Below are positions 1 through 12,500 of a stretch of DNA of 64,000 nucleotides, piece after piece. The stretch is from Nematostella vectensis (Eukaryota; Cnidaria; Anthozoa; Actiniaria; Edwardsiidae). The notes beneath the pieces are model-generated. The model was not told where the DNA came from. It did not search any database and was given only the letters and a program-made list of their open reading frames with translations. How positions within the stretch are numbered: position 1 is the stretch's first letter; the number at the start of each line of letters is the position of its first letter. Position numbers and translations under genes: made by a program. Location of the stretch: the NCBI RefSeq assembly GCF_932526225.1, contig NC_064037.1:17956471-18020470 (forward strand), written 5' to 3'.

Positions 1-2374
1 CCTATCTACCCACCCACGTGCCTGGGGTATGGAATGATCTACTGCTGCCCCTATCTACCCACCCACGTGCCTGGGGTATGGAATGATTTACTGCTGCCTC
101 TATCTACCCACCCACATGCCTGGGGTATGGAATGATCTACTGCTGCCCCTATCTACCCACCCACATGCCTGGGGTATGGAATGATCTACTGCTGCCCCTA
201 TCTACCCACCCACGTGCCTGGGGTATGGAATGATCTACTGCTGCCCCTATCTACCCACCCACATGCCTGGGGTATGGAATGATCTACTGCTGCCTCTATC
301 TACCCACCCACATGCCTGGGGTATGGAATGATCTACTGCTGCCCCTATCTACCCACCCACGTGCCTGGGGTATGGAATGATCTACTGCTGCCCCTATCTA
401 CCCACCCACGTGCCTGGGGTATGGAATGATCTACTGCTATCCCTATCTACCCACCCACGTGCCTGGGGTATGGAATGATTTACTGCTGCCCCTATCTACC
501 CACCCACGTGCCTGGGGTATGGAATGATCTACTGCTGCCCCTATCTACCCACCCACATGCCTGGGGTATGGAATGATTTACTGCTGCCCCTATCTACCCA
601 CCCACGTGCCTGGGGTATGGAATGATTTACTGCTGCCTCTATCTACCCACCCACATGCCTGGGGTATGGAATGATCTACTGCTGCCCCTATCTACCCACC
701 CACATGCCTGGGGTATGGGATGATCTACTGCTATCCCTATCTACCCACCCACGTGCCTGGGGTATGGAATGATTTACTGCTGCCCCTATCTACCCACCCA
801 CGTGCCTGGGGTATGGAATGATTTACTGCTGCCTCTATCTACCCACCCACATGCCTGGGGTATGGAATGATCTACTGCTGCCCCTATCTACCCACCCACG
901 TGCCTGGGGTATGGAATGATCTACTGCTGCCCCTATCTACCCACCCACGTGCCCGGGGTATGGAATGATCTACTGCTGCCCCTATCTACCCACCCACGTG
1001 CCTGGGGTATGGAATGATCTACTGCTATCCCTATCTACCCACCCACGTGCCTGGGGTATGGAATGATCTACTGCTGCCCCTATCTACCCACCCACATGCC
1101 TGGGGTATGGAATGATCTACTGCTATCCCTATCTACCCACCCACGTGCCTGGGGTATGGAATGATCTACTACCCCTATCTACCCACCCACGTGCCTGGGG
1201 TATGGAATGATCTACTGCTGCCCCTATCTACCCACCCACGTGCCTGGGGTATGGAATGATCTACTGCTGCCCCTATCTACCCACCCACATGCCTGGGGTA
1301 TGGAATGATCTGCTGCTACCTCTATCTACCCACCCACATGCCTGGGGTATGGAATGATCTTCTGCTGCCCCTATCTACCCACCCACATGCCTGGGGTATG
1401 GAATGATCTACTACCCCTATCTACCCACCCACGTGCCTGGGGTATGGAATGATCTACTGCTATCCCTATCTACCCACCCACGTGCCTGGGGTATGGAATG
1501 ATCTACTACCCCTATCTACCCACCCACGTGCCTGGGGTATGGAATGATCTACTGCTGCCCCTATCTACCCACCCACATGCCTGGGGTATGGAATGATCTA
1601 CTGCTATCCCTATCTACCCACCCACGTGCCTGGGGTATGGAATGATCTACTACCCCTATCTACCCACCCACGTGCCTGGGGTATGGAATGATCTACTGCT
1701 GCCCCTATCTACCCACCCACGTGCCTGGGGTATGGAATGATCTACTGCTGCCCCTATCTACCCACCCACATGCCTGGGGTATGGAATGATCTGCTGCTAC
1801 CTCTATCTACCCACCCACATGCCTGGGGTATGGAATGATCTTCTGCTGCCCCTATCTACCCACCCACGTGCCTGGGGTATGGAATGATCTACTGCCCCTA
1901 TCTACCCACCCACGTGCCTGGGGTATGGAATGATCTACTGCTGCCCCTATCTACCCACCCACATGCCTGGGGTATGGAATGATCTACTGCTGCCCCTATC
2001 TACCCACCCACGTGCCTGGGGTATGGAATGATCTACTACCCCTATCTACCCACCCACATGCCTGGGGTATGGAATGATCTACTGCTGCCCCTATCTACTT
2101 ACCCACGTGCCTGGGGTATGGAATGATCTACTACCCCTATCTACCCACCCACGTGCCTGGGGTATGGGATGATCTACTACTGCCCCTATCTACCCACCCA
2201 CATGCCTGGGGTATGGAATGATCTACTGCTATCCCTATCTACCCACCCACGTGCCTAGGGTATCGAATGATCTACTGCTGCCCCTATCTACCCACCCACG
2301 TGCCTAGGGTATCGAATGATCGACTGCTGCCACTATCTACCCACCCACATGCCTGGGGTATGGGATGATCTACC
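1..2374. repeat. 49-bp minisatellite array, about 49 copies
   Basis: Head-to-tail units of about 49 bp run from the first base, so the array probably continues upstream of the window. Each unit reads CCTATCTACCCACCCAC, then GTGCCTGGGGTATGGAATG, then ATCTACTGCTGC. A shorter 46-bp form has CTACTACCCC in place of CTACTGCTGCCCC and occurs about eight times. The commonest polymorphism is CACGTG versus CACATG, a CpG transition. The last units (from about 2230) carry extra changes such as CCTAGGGTATCG, as expected of array-edge copies. All frames contain stops or low-complexity peptide, so it is not coding. Confidence 0.97.
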
Positions 2375-3182
2375 CTAGTATTTCAAATAAAAGCGCACGC
2401 TTAGCTGACTCAAAATCAGCTCGCGAGTTAGATCATGTTTCATAACGGTGTATTCACGCCCCGGGCCCAGGCAATAAATATCACTTTTAGTGGGAAAAAC
2501 GATCGAAGAATGCAAGCAATCAAAGAATTCATATTGAATTTTAAGATAACGAGTAAAGGTTGTGTAGGAAATGGGGTTGACAAATAACAGTAGGAGAGTT
2601 GTAAATGAGGGATTATTGTGTTGAGAGGAGAAGGTAATGTAGTAGATATGGTATTATGTGGGGATTAAAACAGTTGTGTTTTTAACCTGGTATTCGTACC
2701 GAGGCGTCGGGGCTTAACTGTGGCTGGTGGGGTGATAAAATGTCTGGTAATGGACGTTGGTGCATGGGTTAAAGTGTGTAAGTGTGGCTATTTTACATGG
2801 TGTATTGCATTGGGGACTGTAAGGGTAAGAGTTGTGGCTATAAAAGGTAGGTAGAAAAAGGCTTGCAGTGAAATGTTAGGGGAGAACTGTGTAATTGACC
2901 TTTGGAGGAAGGTAATAATTACCTGTTGATGACTTCTTGCGATAACATATTATTCAATCCTGTGGAGTGTAATGTGAGCTTGTGGAAAATCAATTGGAAT
3001 TACAAGGCCGGTGATAAGAATAATATCAGAAAGCGTGCAGTGAGAGTATAAAATAAAGAAATGGATGGCGAATAGGAGATAGATAGTGGTTATATAAGTA
3101 TAAGACAGTTGGCTCCTTGAGTACGGGGCGTTATATTGTGTCAAATAGAGAGCGCTCTAGAGTGACAGATAAGCGATGTGCT

Positions 3183-3500
3183 CATGCGATGGCCCATATT
3201 GAGTGACGTCATCGATAACGTCATGCTCAGTTGACATATCGTTGCACCCCCCTTGTTACCTACCTGACATTTGCCAAGTTAGACCGCCTTATGACGTTTC
3301 AATGATGAGATATGAGTATTGACGTTATCGATGACGTCATGCTCAGTTGACATATCGTTGCACCCCCCTTGACACCTACATTACATCTGCCAAGTTAGAC
3401 TGCCTTTTGATGTTTCAATGAGTATTGCCGTTTTAATAACGTCATCGATGACGTCATGCTGAGTTGACATACGTTGCACCCCCCTTTGACACATACATGA
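3183..3500. repeat. Three diverged ~120-bp repeats, each with a CRE palindrome
   Basis: Three imperfect direct copies share TGACGTCA, then TGCTCAGTTGACATATCG (with small changes), then TTGCACCCCCCTT and a segment resembling TGCCAAGTTAGAC. TGACGTCA palindromes lie at 3204-3211, 3332-3339 and 3449-3456, spaced 128 and 117 bp. TGACGTCA is the full CRE/ATF consensus. Whether it binds anything here is not shown; the three copies may simply be duplicated together. Confidence 0.8.
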
Positions 3501-3865
3501 CATCTGCCAAGTTTGGTTGTTTAATAGTTTTTTCTACGAGTCAAAATTATAATATTTATGGGCGACGTTCTATTACATTTATGGTTAACGTGGTTTATAA
3601 CATTTATGGGCGACGTGTTATTACATTTATAGCTGTTATTACATTTATGGGCGATACAGGGCCATGGTTCACAAAAGACAGACATAAGTCATTCTGAACA
3701 ACAACACCTGTCTCTTTGGTCCTTTTTTGGTCCTGTAATCATGAACGTGTCTGTGATAATAGGAGAAGCTGATTTATTTGCATTATTTTCACACATTTCT
3801 TACACAATAGCGGCATGTTCATAGGCCAAGAGTTGACTTTACATTGAATGAGTCATAAGGCTTTC

Positions 3866-4131
3866 TGTCAGCCGCCATTTTGTTATCCTAATACAATATT
3901 GTTATCAAAATACCATTTTGTTATCAAAATACCATTTTGTTATCCTAATACCATTCTGTTATCCTAATACCATTTTGTTATCCTAATACCATTCGGTTAT
4001 CCTAATACCATTCTGTTATCCTAATACCAATTTGTTTTCCTAATACCATTTCGTTATCTTAATACCATTTTGTTATCCTAATACCATTCTGTTATCCTAA
4101 TACCATTTTGTTATCATAATACCAAGTACAG
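3866..4131. repeat. 19-bp minisatellite, about 13 copies
   Basis: Units of TTTGTTATCCTAATACCAT with substitutions (ATTCTGTTATCC, TTCGGTTATCC, TATCAAAATACC). The array begins in GCCGCCATTTTGTTATCC, whose first part matches the YY1 consensus. A single-copy, diverged version of the flanking sequence lies at about 5028-5145. Confidence 0.9.
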
Positions 4132-5027
4132 AAAAGCATCCATTTCCATCCGCTGTTTTAGGGAAGCTATTGAGACATTGTTGAGATCTAATTTGTTGAA
4201 TGAGGTATGAAGCTTTGTTTTTCGATGGTTATTTGGAGATATCATCATTTATTTTGTTTTCAAATATGAATACAATAACAAAGGTGTTTCTGTCTAGAGA
4301 TCTTTAAGAATGATCGACTAAAGAGAAACTCCACATGCACAGCTGATCAGGTAGTTCCTCTATAACAGTATTGTAATTGATCATTAAGGCCTCTCGAGGG
4401 TAATTGTTTAAAAAAAATCGTTCAAATTGAAACCCGTTTAATATCCCCTTCAGAGCGTGCGATCGATCTGATCTTTGGCAAATATAATCACCAATAATTA
4501 TAGTTTACAAATATTGAAATGTGTATTATATATTATTAATCGGCGAGGCGCGATGCACGTGCAAATGAAATCGCAGTTTAAGGGGTTTAGTACAAAATTT
4601 AAAAATCTGTTGCAAACTACTCCATTTTGCGTATCTGAGGTCAGTCCCACTTGTCTTATGACAAGCGGATCACCGAATCGATTCTTTGGAAATATCGACA
4701 AAAATCGGGTGCCAATTGCTAACTTACCCTTCAATAATTCCAAGGAGGGGGGGGGAGAGTTCTTTCAAACAACTTTTAGTGTACAGGTATTTTTAGGGGT
4801 ATTTTTCGAATTGCCCGACGAACTTTTTTCCAGAAGAACTCCCCCCGGGACTGTACCTTTTGCACCTTTTTCCAAGTATCTCATCCCACCTCGCCACGCT
4901 CTCTCTCCACCTTTAGTTTTTCCATACTTTCTTTTTTCCATGTCATAGCTGTGTACCAGAGATTGGCCTTACCTCACTTTTCCGCTATGCCCACCCTACA
5001 GGTATGTCAACACATTCTTTAAAGTGT

Positions 5028-5145
5028 TTCTGTCAGGCGTCATTTTGTCATCCTAGCAAAACACCAAGTATGGGAAAGGATCCGAATCCATCGTCTGATT
5101 TGAGTAATCTATTGCGATATTTCCGATCGGGTTTGGTAGATGAGT
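5028..5145 (+). repeat. Diverged second copy of the 19-bp array locus, unexpanded
   Basis: This segment parallels 3855-4210. GTTTCTGTCAGGCGTCATTT matches CTTTCTGTCAGCCGCCATTT. A single TTGTCATCCTAG stands where the other copy has about 13 units. CACCAAGTATGGGAAAGGAT matches TACCAAGTACAGAAAAGCAT, with lower similarity beyond. It looks like an old duplicate retaining the state before expansion. Confidence 0.6.
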
Positions 5146-6414
5146 ATTTACACCTTTTTTAATGATTGTTTCATCGCCTGATTAGTGCTCCGCTGTTAAA
5201 TAAAAACATCAAAGGTTTGGCTGACAAAGGCTCTTTAAATCTCAGTCACGTGTTCTTTTTACCCTCAAGAAAAACTGAAGACCAATCATGATATATTGCG
5301 CAAAAAAGCATCCGCTTCCACCAGCAAATTCACGAGATCTCTTTATACATAAATAGTTTTTGTAAAAGTCCCCATGTTACGGCGGAATTCTGGTTTCGTT
5401 TTTCATGGTCTTCTTTTTGTCAATTGTTTGCTTTGTTTTACAATTGTTTTACTGGCCTTTGTTCTTTGCGTTCCATCGTACTTAGCTCATTAGTCATTTC
5501 TATTGGTTATACCTAGTATTGCGTTTTATGTAAATCTCGTCAGTTTTGGCCAGCGCTCAGAGGAGTACGCTACTGTTAAGGTAATACTGGTTTTATTTTT
5601 CTTGTAATCTCCCTTTTCTCGACTTCTTCTTCAAAATACATACATTGTATTTATTTTGTTTGTTTCAGTCCCGTTAGTTGTAAATAAACGCGTCACTTAT
5701 GGTAGCTACATATCGTGTGATTCTCCCAGAGGGACAAGTCTATAAAGCTGCAAAAAAGATCTGTCATGTGATCATAAGATCGTTAATCGATAAAGTCGTC
5801 AAAGGGTCGTCAAAAAGCTCAAGAGATCTGCGCATCTGCAATCTGAACGCAAAAGAACTAAACTAAGAAACAGGTCTTAATTCCATTGAAACGATAAAAA
5901 AGATCGTCATGCGCCAGTTTGACAAGCCAAGTGGGCGGTAGAAACTGGGATGTTCATCGAGGTGAGGTTAGATCCAACATTTAACACCCTAACGGATTTT
6001 ATTGACAGAAGAGCTCTAGTGGCTAATGCCGAATTTGGTAAAAACTGGTTGTTTACGAGCTCGCCAAGACCCAATCTTAGATACACCCGTCCTTGATATT
6101 AGATTAGATACATCCCTTCTAGGAAAGCCTGCAATTTCAGGTTACGGTAAAGGGTTGTGCGTTTATTCAATTATTATTGAAACTGCGTCGAATGAATAAT
6201 AATTATTGAAATAATTATTGAAACTGCGTTGAATAAAGCTAACTAGATTTTTTCTTATGTAATCGATATTTCTTTATTCTATCTATACTTTCCGAATGTA
6301 ATTGAAACATTTCCGTATTTGATCGATGTTTTTCCGTATGTAATCGATATCCCATAATGTAGTTTTAATATCTTGTTCCGTTATTAGTGGCTTTTTATGT
6401 TTTATCTTGCACAG

Positions 6415-6594
6415 CAGAATGTGAAGGAAATGCTTGATGTTGGCGGGGTATGCGTGCTGGTCGATCTGCCGACATTTGCTGACCTACGCAAGACCGAGAC
6501 AAGCCGCAAAACCGAAACAAGCCGCAAGAATGAGACAAACCGCAAGATCGAGACAAGCCGCAAGACCGAGACAAGCCGCAAGAACAAGACCTAG
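6415..6594 (+). pseudogene. DNAJC13/RME-8-like exon running into the 20-kb array
   Basis: A polypyrimidine-poor acceptor TATCTTGCACAG|CAG opens a frame reading QNVKEMLDVGGV, then CVLVDLPTFADL, before turning into RKTETSRK repeats and stopping at TAG 6592-6594. The first 24 residues resemble the DNAJC13 (RME-8) segment I remember as containing NVKDLMD, ILVDLLTLAHL and then a (T/V)SRAT motif. About half the positions are identical and most others are conservative. DNAJC13 is an endosomal J-domain protein acting with Hsc70 in receptor recycling. The acceptor is a CAGCAG tandem (NAGNAG). I found no neighbouring DNAJC13 exon on either side, so this is a fragment, or a gene broken or stretched by the array. 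The family call comes from memory of the sequence, not a search. Confidence 0.55.
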
Positions 6595-9500
6595 CTGCAA
6601 GATCAAGACAAGCCGCAAGACCAAGACAAGCCACAAGACCAAGACCAAGCCGCAAGACCAAGACAAGCCGCAATACCAAGCCAAGCCGCAAGACCAAGAC
6701 AAGCCTCAAGACCAAGACAAGCCGCAACACCAAGACAAGCCGCAACACCAAGACCAAGCCGCAAGACCAAAACAAGCCGCAAGACCAAGACAAGCCGCAA
6801 GACCAAGACCAAGCCGCAAGACCAAGACCAAGCCGCAAGACCAAGACAAGCCACAAGACCAAGACAAGCCACAAGACCAAGACAAGCCGCAAGACCAAGA
6901 CAAGCCACAAGACCAAGACCAAGCCGCAAGACCAAGACAAGCCGCAAGACCAAGACAAGCCGCAAGCCCAAGCCAAGCCGCAAGACCAAGACAAGCCGCA
7001 AGACCAAAACAAGCCTCAAGACCAAGACAAAGGGAAAGACCAGGACAAGCCGCAAGACCAAGACCAAGCCGCAAGACCAAGACAAGTCGCAACACCAAGA
7101 CAAGCCGCAACACCAAGACAAACCGCAACACCAAGACAAGCCTCAAGACCAAGACAAGCCGCAACACCAAGACCAAGCTGCAAGACCAGGACAAGCCGCA
7201 AGACCAAGACCAAGCCGCAAGACCAAGACAAGCCACAAGACCAAGACAAGCCACAAGACCAAGACAAGCCGCAAGACCAAGACAAGCCACAAGACCAAGA
7301 CCAAGCCGCAAGACCAAGACAAGCCGCAAGACCAAGTTGAAAGACCAAGCTAGGCCGCAAGACCAAGACAAGCCGCAAGACCAAGACAAGCCTCAAGACC
7401 AAGACAAAGGGAAAAACCAGGACAAGCCGCAAGACCAAGACAAGCCGCAACACCAAGACAAGCCGCAAGACCAAGACAAGCCGCAACACCAAGACAAGCC
7501 GCAAGACCAAGACCAAGCCGCAAGACCAAGGCCAAGCCGCAAGACCAAGACCAAGCCGCAAGACCAAGACCAAGCCGCAAGACCAAGACCAAGCCGCAAG
7601 ACCAAGACAAGCCGCAAGACCAAGACCAAGCCGCAAGACCAAGACAAGCAACAAGACCAAGACAAGCCACAAGACCAAGACAAGCCGCAAGACCAAGACA
7701 AGCCACAAGACCAAGACCAAGCCGAAAAGACCAAGACAAGCCGCAAGACCAAGCTGCAAGACCAAGCCAAGCCGCAAGACCAAGACAAGCCGCAAGACCA
7801 AGACAAGCCTCAAGACCAAGACAAAGGGAAAGACCAGGACAAGCAGCAAGACCAAGACAAACCACAAGACCAAGACAAGTCGCAACACCAAAACAAGCCG
7901 CAAGACCAAGACAAGCAGCAACACCAAGACAAGCCTCAAGACCAAGACAAGCCGCAACACCAAGACAAGCCGCAACACCAAGACCAAGCCGCAAGACAAA
8001 AACAAGCCGCAAGACCAAGACAAGCCGCAAGACCAAGACCAAGGCGCAAGACCAAGACAAGCCACAAGACCAAGACAAGCCGCAAGACCAAGACAAGCCA
8101 CAAGACCAAGACCAAGCCGCAAGACCAAGACAAGCCGCAAGACCAAGTTGCAAGACCAAGCCAAGCCGCAAGACCAAGACAAGCCGCAAGACCAAGACAA
8201 GCCAAAAGACAAAGACAAAGGGAAAGACCAGGACAAGCCGCAAGACCAAGACAAGCCGCAAGACCAAGACAAGCCACAAGACCAAGACCAAGCCGCAAGA
8301 CCAAGACAAGCCGCAAGACCAAGTTGAAAGACCAAGCTAGGCCGCAAGACCAAGACAAGCCGCAAGACCAAGACAAGCCTCAAGACCAAGACAAAGGGAA
8401 AAACCAGGACAAGCCGCAAGACCAAGACAAGCCGCAACACCAAGACAAGCCGCAAGACCAAGACAAGCCGCAACACCAAGACAAGCCGCAAGACCAAGAC
8501 CAAGCCGCAAGACCAAGGCCAAGCCGCAAGACCAAGACCAAGCCGCAAGACCAAGACCAAGCCGCAAGACCAAGACCAAGCCGCAAGACCAAGACAAGCC
8601 GCAAGACCAAGACCAAGCCGCAAGACCAAGACAAGCAACAAGACCAAGACAAGCCACAAGACCAAGACAAGCCGCAAGACCAAGACAAGCCACAAGACCA
8701 AGACCAAGCCGAAAAGACCAAGACAAGCCGCAAGACCAAGCTGCAAGACCAAGCCAAGCCGCAAGACCAAGACAAGCCGCAAGACCAAGACAAGCCTCAA
8801 GACCAAGACAAAGGGAAAGACCAGGACAAGCAGCAAGACCAAGACAAGCCACAAGACCAAGACAAGTCGCAACACCAAAACAAGCCGCAAGACCAAGACA
8901 AGCAGCAACACCAAGACAAGCCTCAAGACCAAGACAAGCCGCAACACCAAGACAAGCCGCAACACCAAGACCAAGCCGCAAGACAAAAACAAGCCGCAAG
9001 ACCAAGACAAGCCGCAAGACCAAGACCAAGGCGCAAGACCAAGACAAGCCACAAGACCAAGACAAGCCGCAAGACCAAGACAAGCCACAAGACCAAGACC
9101 AAGCCGCAAGACCAAGACAAGCCGCAAGACCAAGTTGCAAGACCAAGCCAAGCCGCAAGACCAAGACAAGCCGCAAGACCAAGACAAGCCGCAAGACCAA
9201 GACAAGCCAAAAGACAAAGACAAAGGGAAAGACCAGGACAAGCCGCAAGACCAAGACCAAGCCGCAAGACCACGACAAGCCGCAACACCAAGACAAGCCG
9301 CAACACCAAGACAAGCCGCAACACCAAGACAAGCCGCAAGACCAAGACCAAGCCGCAAGACCAAGACCAAGCCGCAACACCAAGACCAAGCCGCAAGACC
9401 AAGACAAGCCACAAAAACCAAGACAAGCCGCAAGACCAAGACAAGCAGCAAGACCAAGACCAAGCCGCAAGACCAAGCCGCAAGACCAAGCTGCAAGACC

Positions 9501-12500
9501 AAGCCAAGCCCCAAGAACAAGACAAGCCACAAGACCAAGCTGCAAGACCAAGCCAAGCCGCAAGACCAAGACAAGCCGCAAAAACAGGACAAGCATCAAG
9601 ACCAAGACAAGCCTCAAGACCAAGACAAAGGGAAAGACCAGGACAAGCCACAAGACCAAAACCAAGCCGCAACACCAAGACAAGCTGCAAGACCAAGACC
9701 AAGCCGCAAGACCAAGACAAGCCGCAAGACCAAGACAAGCCGCAAGACCAAGACAAGCCGCAAGACCAAGACAAGCCGCAAGACCAAGGCCAAGCCGCAA
9801 GACCAAGACCAAGCCGCAAGACCAAGACCAAGCCGCAAGACCAAGATAAGCCTCAAGACAAGCCACAAGGCCAAGACAAGCCGCAAGACCAAGACAAGCC
9901 GCAAGACCAAGACAAGCCGCAAGACCAAGACCAAGCCGCAAGACCAAGACAATCCCAAGGACCAAGACAAGCCCCAAGACCAAGACAAGACCAAGACAAG
10001 CTGCAAGACCAAGACAAGCCGCAAGACCAAGCCTCAAGATCAAGACAAGCCACAAGACCAAGACAAGCCGCAACACCAAGACCAAGCCGCAAGACAAAAA
10101 CAAGCCGCAAGACCAAGACAAGCCGCAAGACCAAGACCAAGGCGTAAAACCAAGACAAGCCACAAGACCAAGCTGCAAGACCAAGCCAAGCGCCGCAAGA
10201 CCAAGACAAGCATCAAGACCAAGACAAGCCTCAAGACCAAGACAAAGGGAAAGACCAGGGCAAGCCGCAAGACCAAGACCAAGTCGCAAGACCAAGACAA
10301 GCCAAAAGACCAAGACAAGCCAAAAGACCAAGACAAGCCGCAAGACCAAGACAAGCCGCAAGACCAAGACCAAGCCGCAAGACCAAGGCCAAGCCGCAAG
10401 ACCAAGACCAAGCCGCAAGACCAAGACCAAGCCGCAAGACCAAGACCAAGCCGCAATACCAAGACAAGCCGCAAGACCAAGACCAAGCCGCAAGACCAAG
10501 ACAAGCAACAAGACCAAGACAAGCCACAAGACCAAGACAAGCCGCAAGACCAAGACAAGCCACAAGACCAAGACCAAGCCGCAAGACCAAGACAAGCCGC
10601 AAGACCAAGCTGCAAGACCAAGCCAAGCCGCAAGACCAAGACAAGCCGCAAGACCAAGACAAGCCTCAAGACCAAGACAAAGGGAAAGACCAGGACAAGC
10701 AGCAAGACCAAGACAAGCCACAAGACCAAGACAAGTCGCAACACCAAAACAAGCCGCAAGACCAAGACAAGCAGCAACACCAAGACAAGCCTCAAGACCA
10801 AGACAAGCCGCAACACCAAGACAAGCCGCAACACCAAGACCAAGCCGCAAGACAAAAACAAGCCGCAAGACCAAGACAAGCCGCAAGACCAAGACCAAGG
10901 CGCAAGACCAAGACAAGCCACAAGACCAAGACAAGCCGCAAGACCAAGACAAGCCACAAGACCAAGACCAAGCCGCAAGACCAAGACAAGCCGCAAGACC
11001 AAGTTGCAAGACCAAGCCAAGCCGCAAGACCAAGACAAGCCGCAAGACCAAGACAAGCCAAAAGACAAAGACAAAGGGAAAGACCAGGACAAGCCGCAAG
11101 ACCAATACCAAGCCGCAGGACCAAGACAAGCCGCAACACCAAGACAAGCCGCAACACCAAGACAAGCCGCAACACCAAGACAAGCCGCAAGACCAAGACC
11201 AAGCCGCAAGACCAAGACCAAGCCGCAAGACCAAGACCAAGCCGCAACACCAAGACCAAGCCGCAAGACCAAGACAAGCCACAACACCAAGACAAGCCGC
11301 AAGACCAAGACAAGCAGCAAGACCAAGACCAAGCCGCAAGACCAAGCCGCAAGACCAAGCCGCAAGACCAAGCTGCAAGACCAAGCCAAGCCCCAAGAAC
11401 AAGACAAGCCACAAGACCAAGCTGCAAGACCAAGCCAAGCCGCAAGACCAAGACAAGCCGCAAACGCAGGACAAGCATCAAGACCAAGACAAGCCTCAAG
11501 ACCAAGACAAAGGGAAAGACCAGGACAAGCCACAAGACCAAAACCAAGCCGCAACACCAAGACAAGCTGCAAGACCAAGACCAAGCCGCAAGACCAAGAC
11601 AAGCCAAAAGACCAAGACAAGCCGCAAGACCAAGACAAGCCGCAAGACCAAGACAAGCCGCAAGACCAAGACCAAGCCGCAAGACCAAGGCCAAGCCGCA
11701 AGACCAAGACCAAGCCGCAAGACCAAGACCAAGCCGCAAGACCAAGATAAGCCTCAAGACAAGCCACAAGGCCAAGACAAGCCGCAAGACCAAGACAAGC
11801 CGCAAGACCAAGACCAAGCCGCAAGACCAAGACAATCCCCAAGACCAAGACAAGCCCCAAGACCAAGACAAGACCAAGACAAGCTGCAAGACCAAGACAA
11901 GCCGCAAGACCAAGCCTCAAGACCAAGACAAGCCACAAGACCAAGACAAGCCGCAACACCAAGACCAAGCCGCAAGACAAAAACAAGCCGCAAGACCAAG
12001 ACAAGCCTCAAGACCAAGACCAAGGCGTAAGACCAAGACAAGCCACAAGACCAAGACAAGCCACAAGACCAAGACAAGCCGCAAGACCAAGACAAGCCAC
12101 AAGACCAAGACCAAGCCGCAAGACCAAGACAAGCCGCAAGACCAAGTTGCAAGACCAAGCCAAGCCGCAAGACCAAGACAAGCCGCAAGACCAAGACAAG
12201 CCAAAAGACCAAGTCAAAGGGAAAGACCAGGACAAGCCGCAAGACCAAGACCAAGCCGCAAGACCAAGACAAGCTGCAACATCAAGACAAGCCGCAACAC
12301 CAAGACAAGCCGCAAGACCAAGACCAAGCCGCAAGACCAAGACCAAGCCGCAACACCAAGACCAAGCCGCAAGACCACGACAAGCCACAACACCAAGACA
12401 AGCCGCAAGACCAAGACAAGCAGCAAGACCAAGACCAAGCCGCAAGACCAAGCCGCAAGACCAAGCTGCAAGACCAAGCCAAGCCCCAAGACCAAGACAA

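Larger units (their letters stand above)
2375..6414. other. Low-copy AT-rich stretch without a recognised gene
   Basis: About 4 kb between two arrays. I found no exon I could assign. The longest start-to-stop frame (4475-4948) has no recognisable domain and overlaps a similar frame on the other strand. The stretch holds the small repeats listed separately: three CRE-bearing copies, a 19-bp array, and a diverged second copy of that array's flank. It also has a short repeat around 3540-3660 based on TTACATTTATGGGCGA. It may be intron of the gene owning the exon at 6415, since no exon was recognised here. Confidence 0.6.

Noticed and set aside
4475-4948. 157-codon open frame (and an antisense one at 4498-4743)
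   Set aside because: No recognisable domain, no splice or neighbour support, and a low-complexity Pro/Phe-rich end. A transposon relic is possible but unproven.
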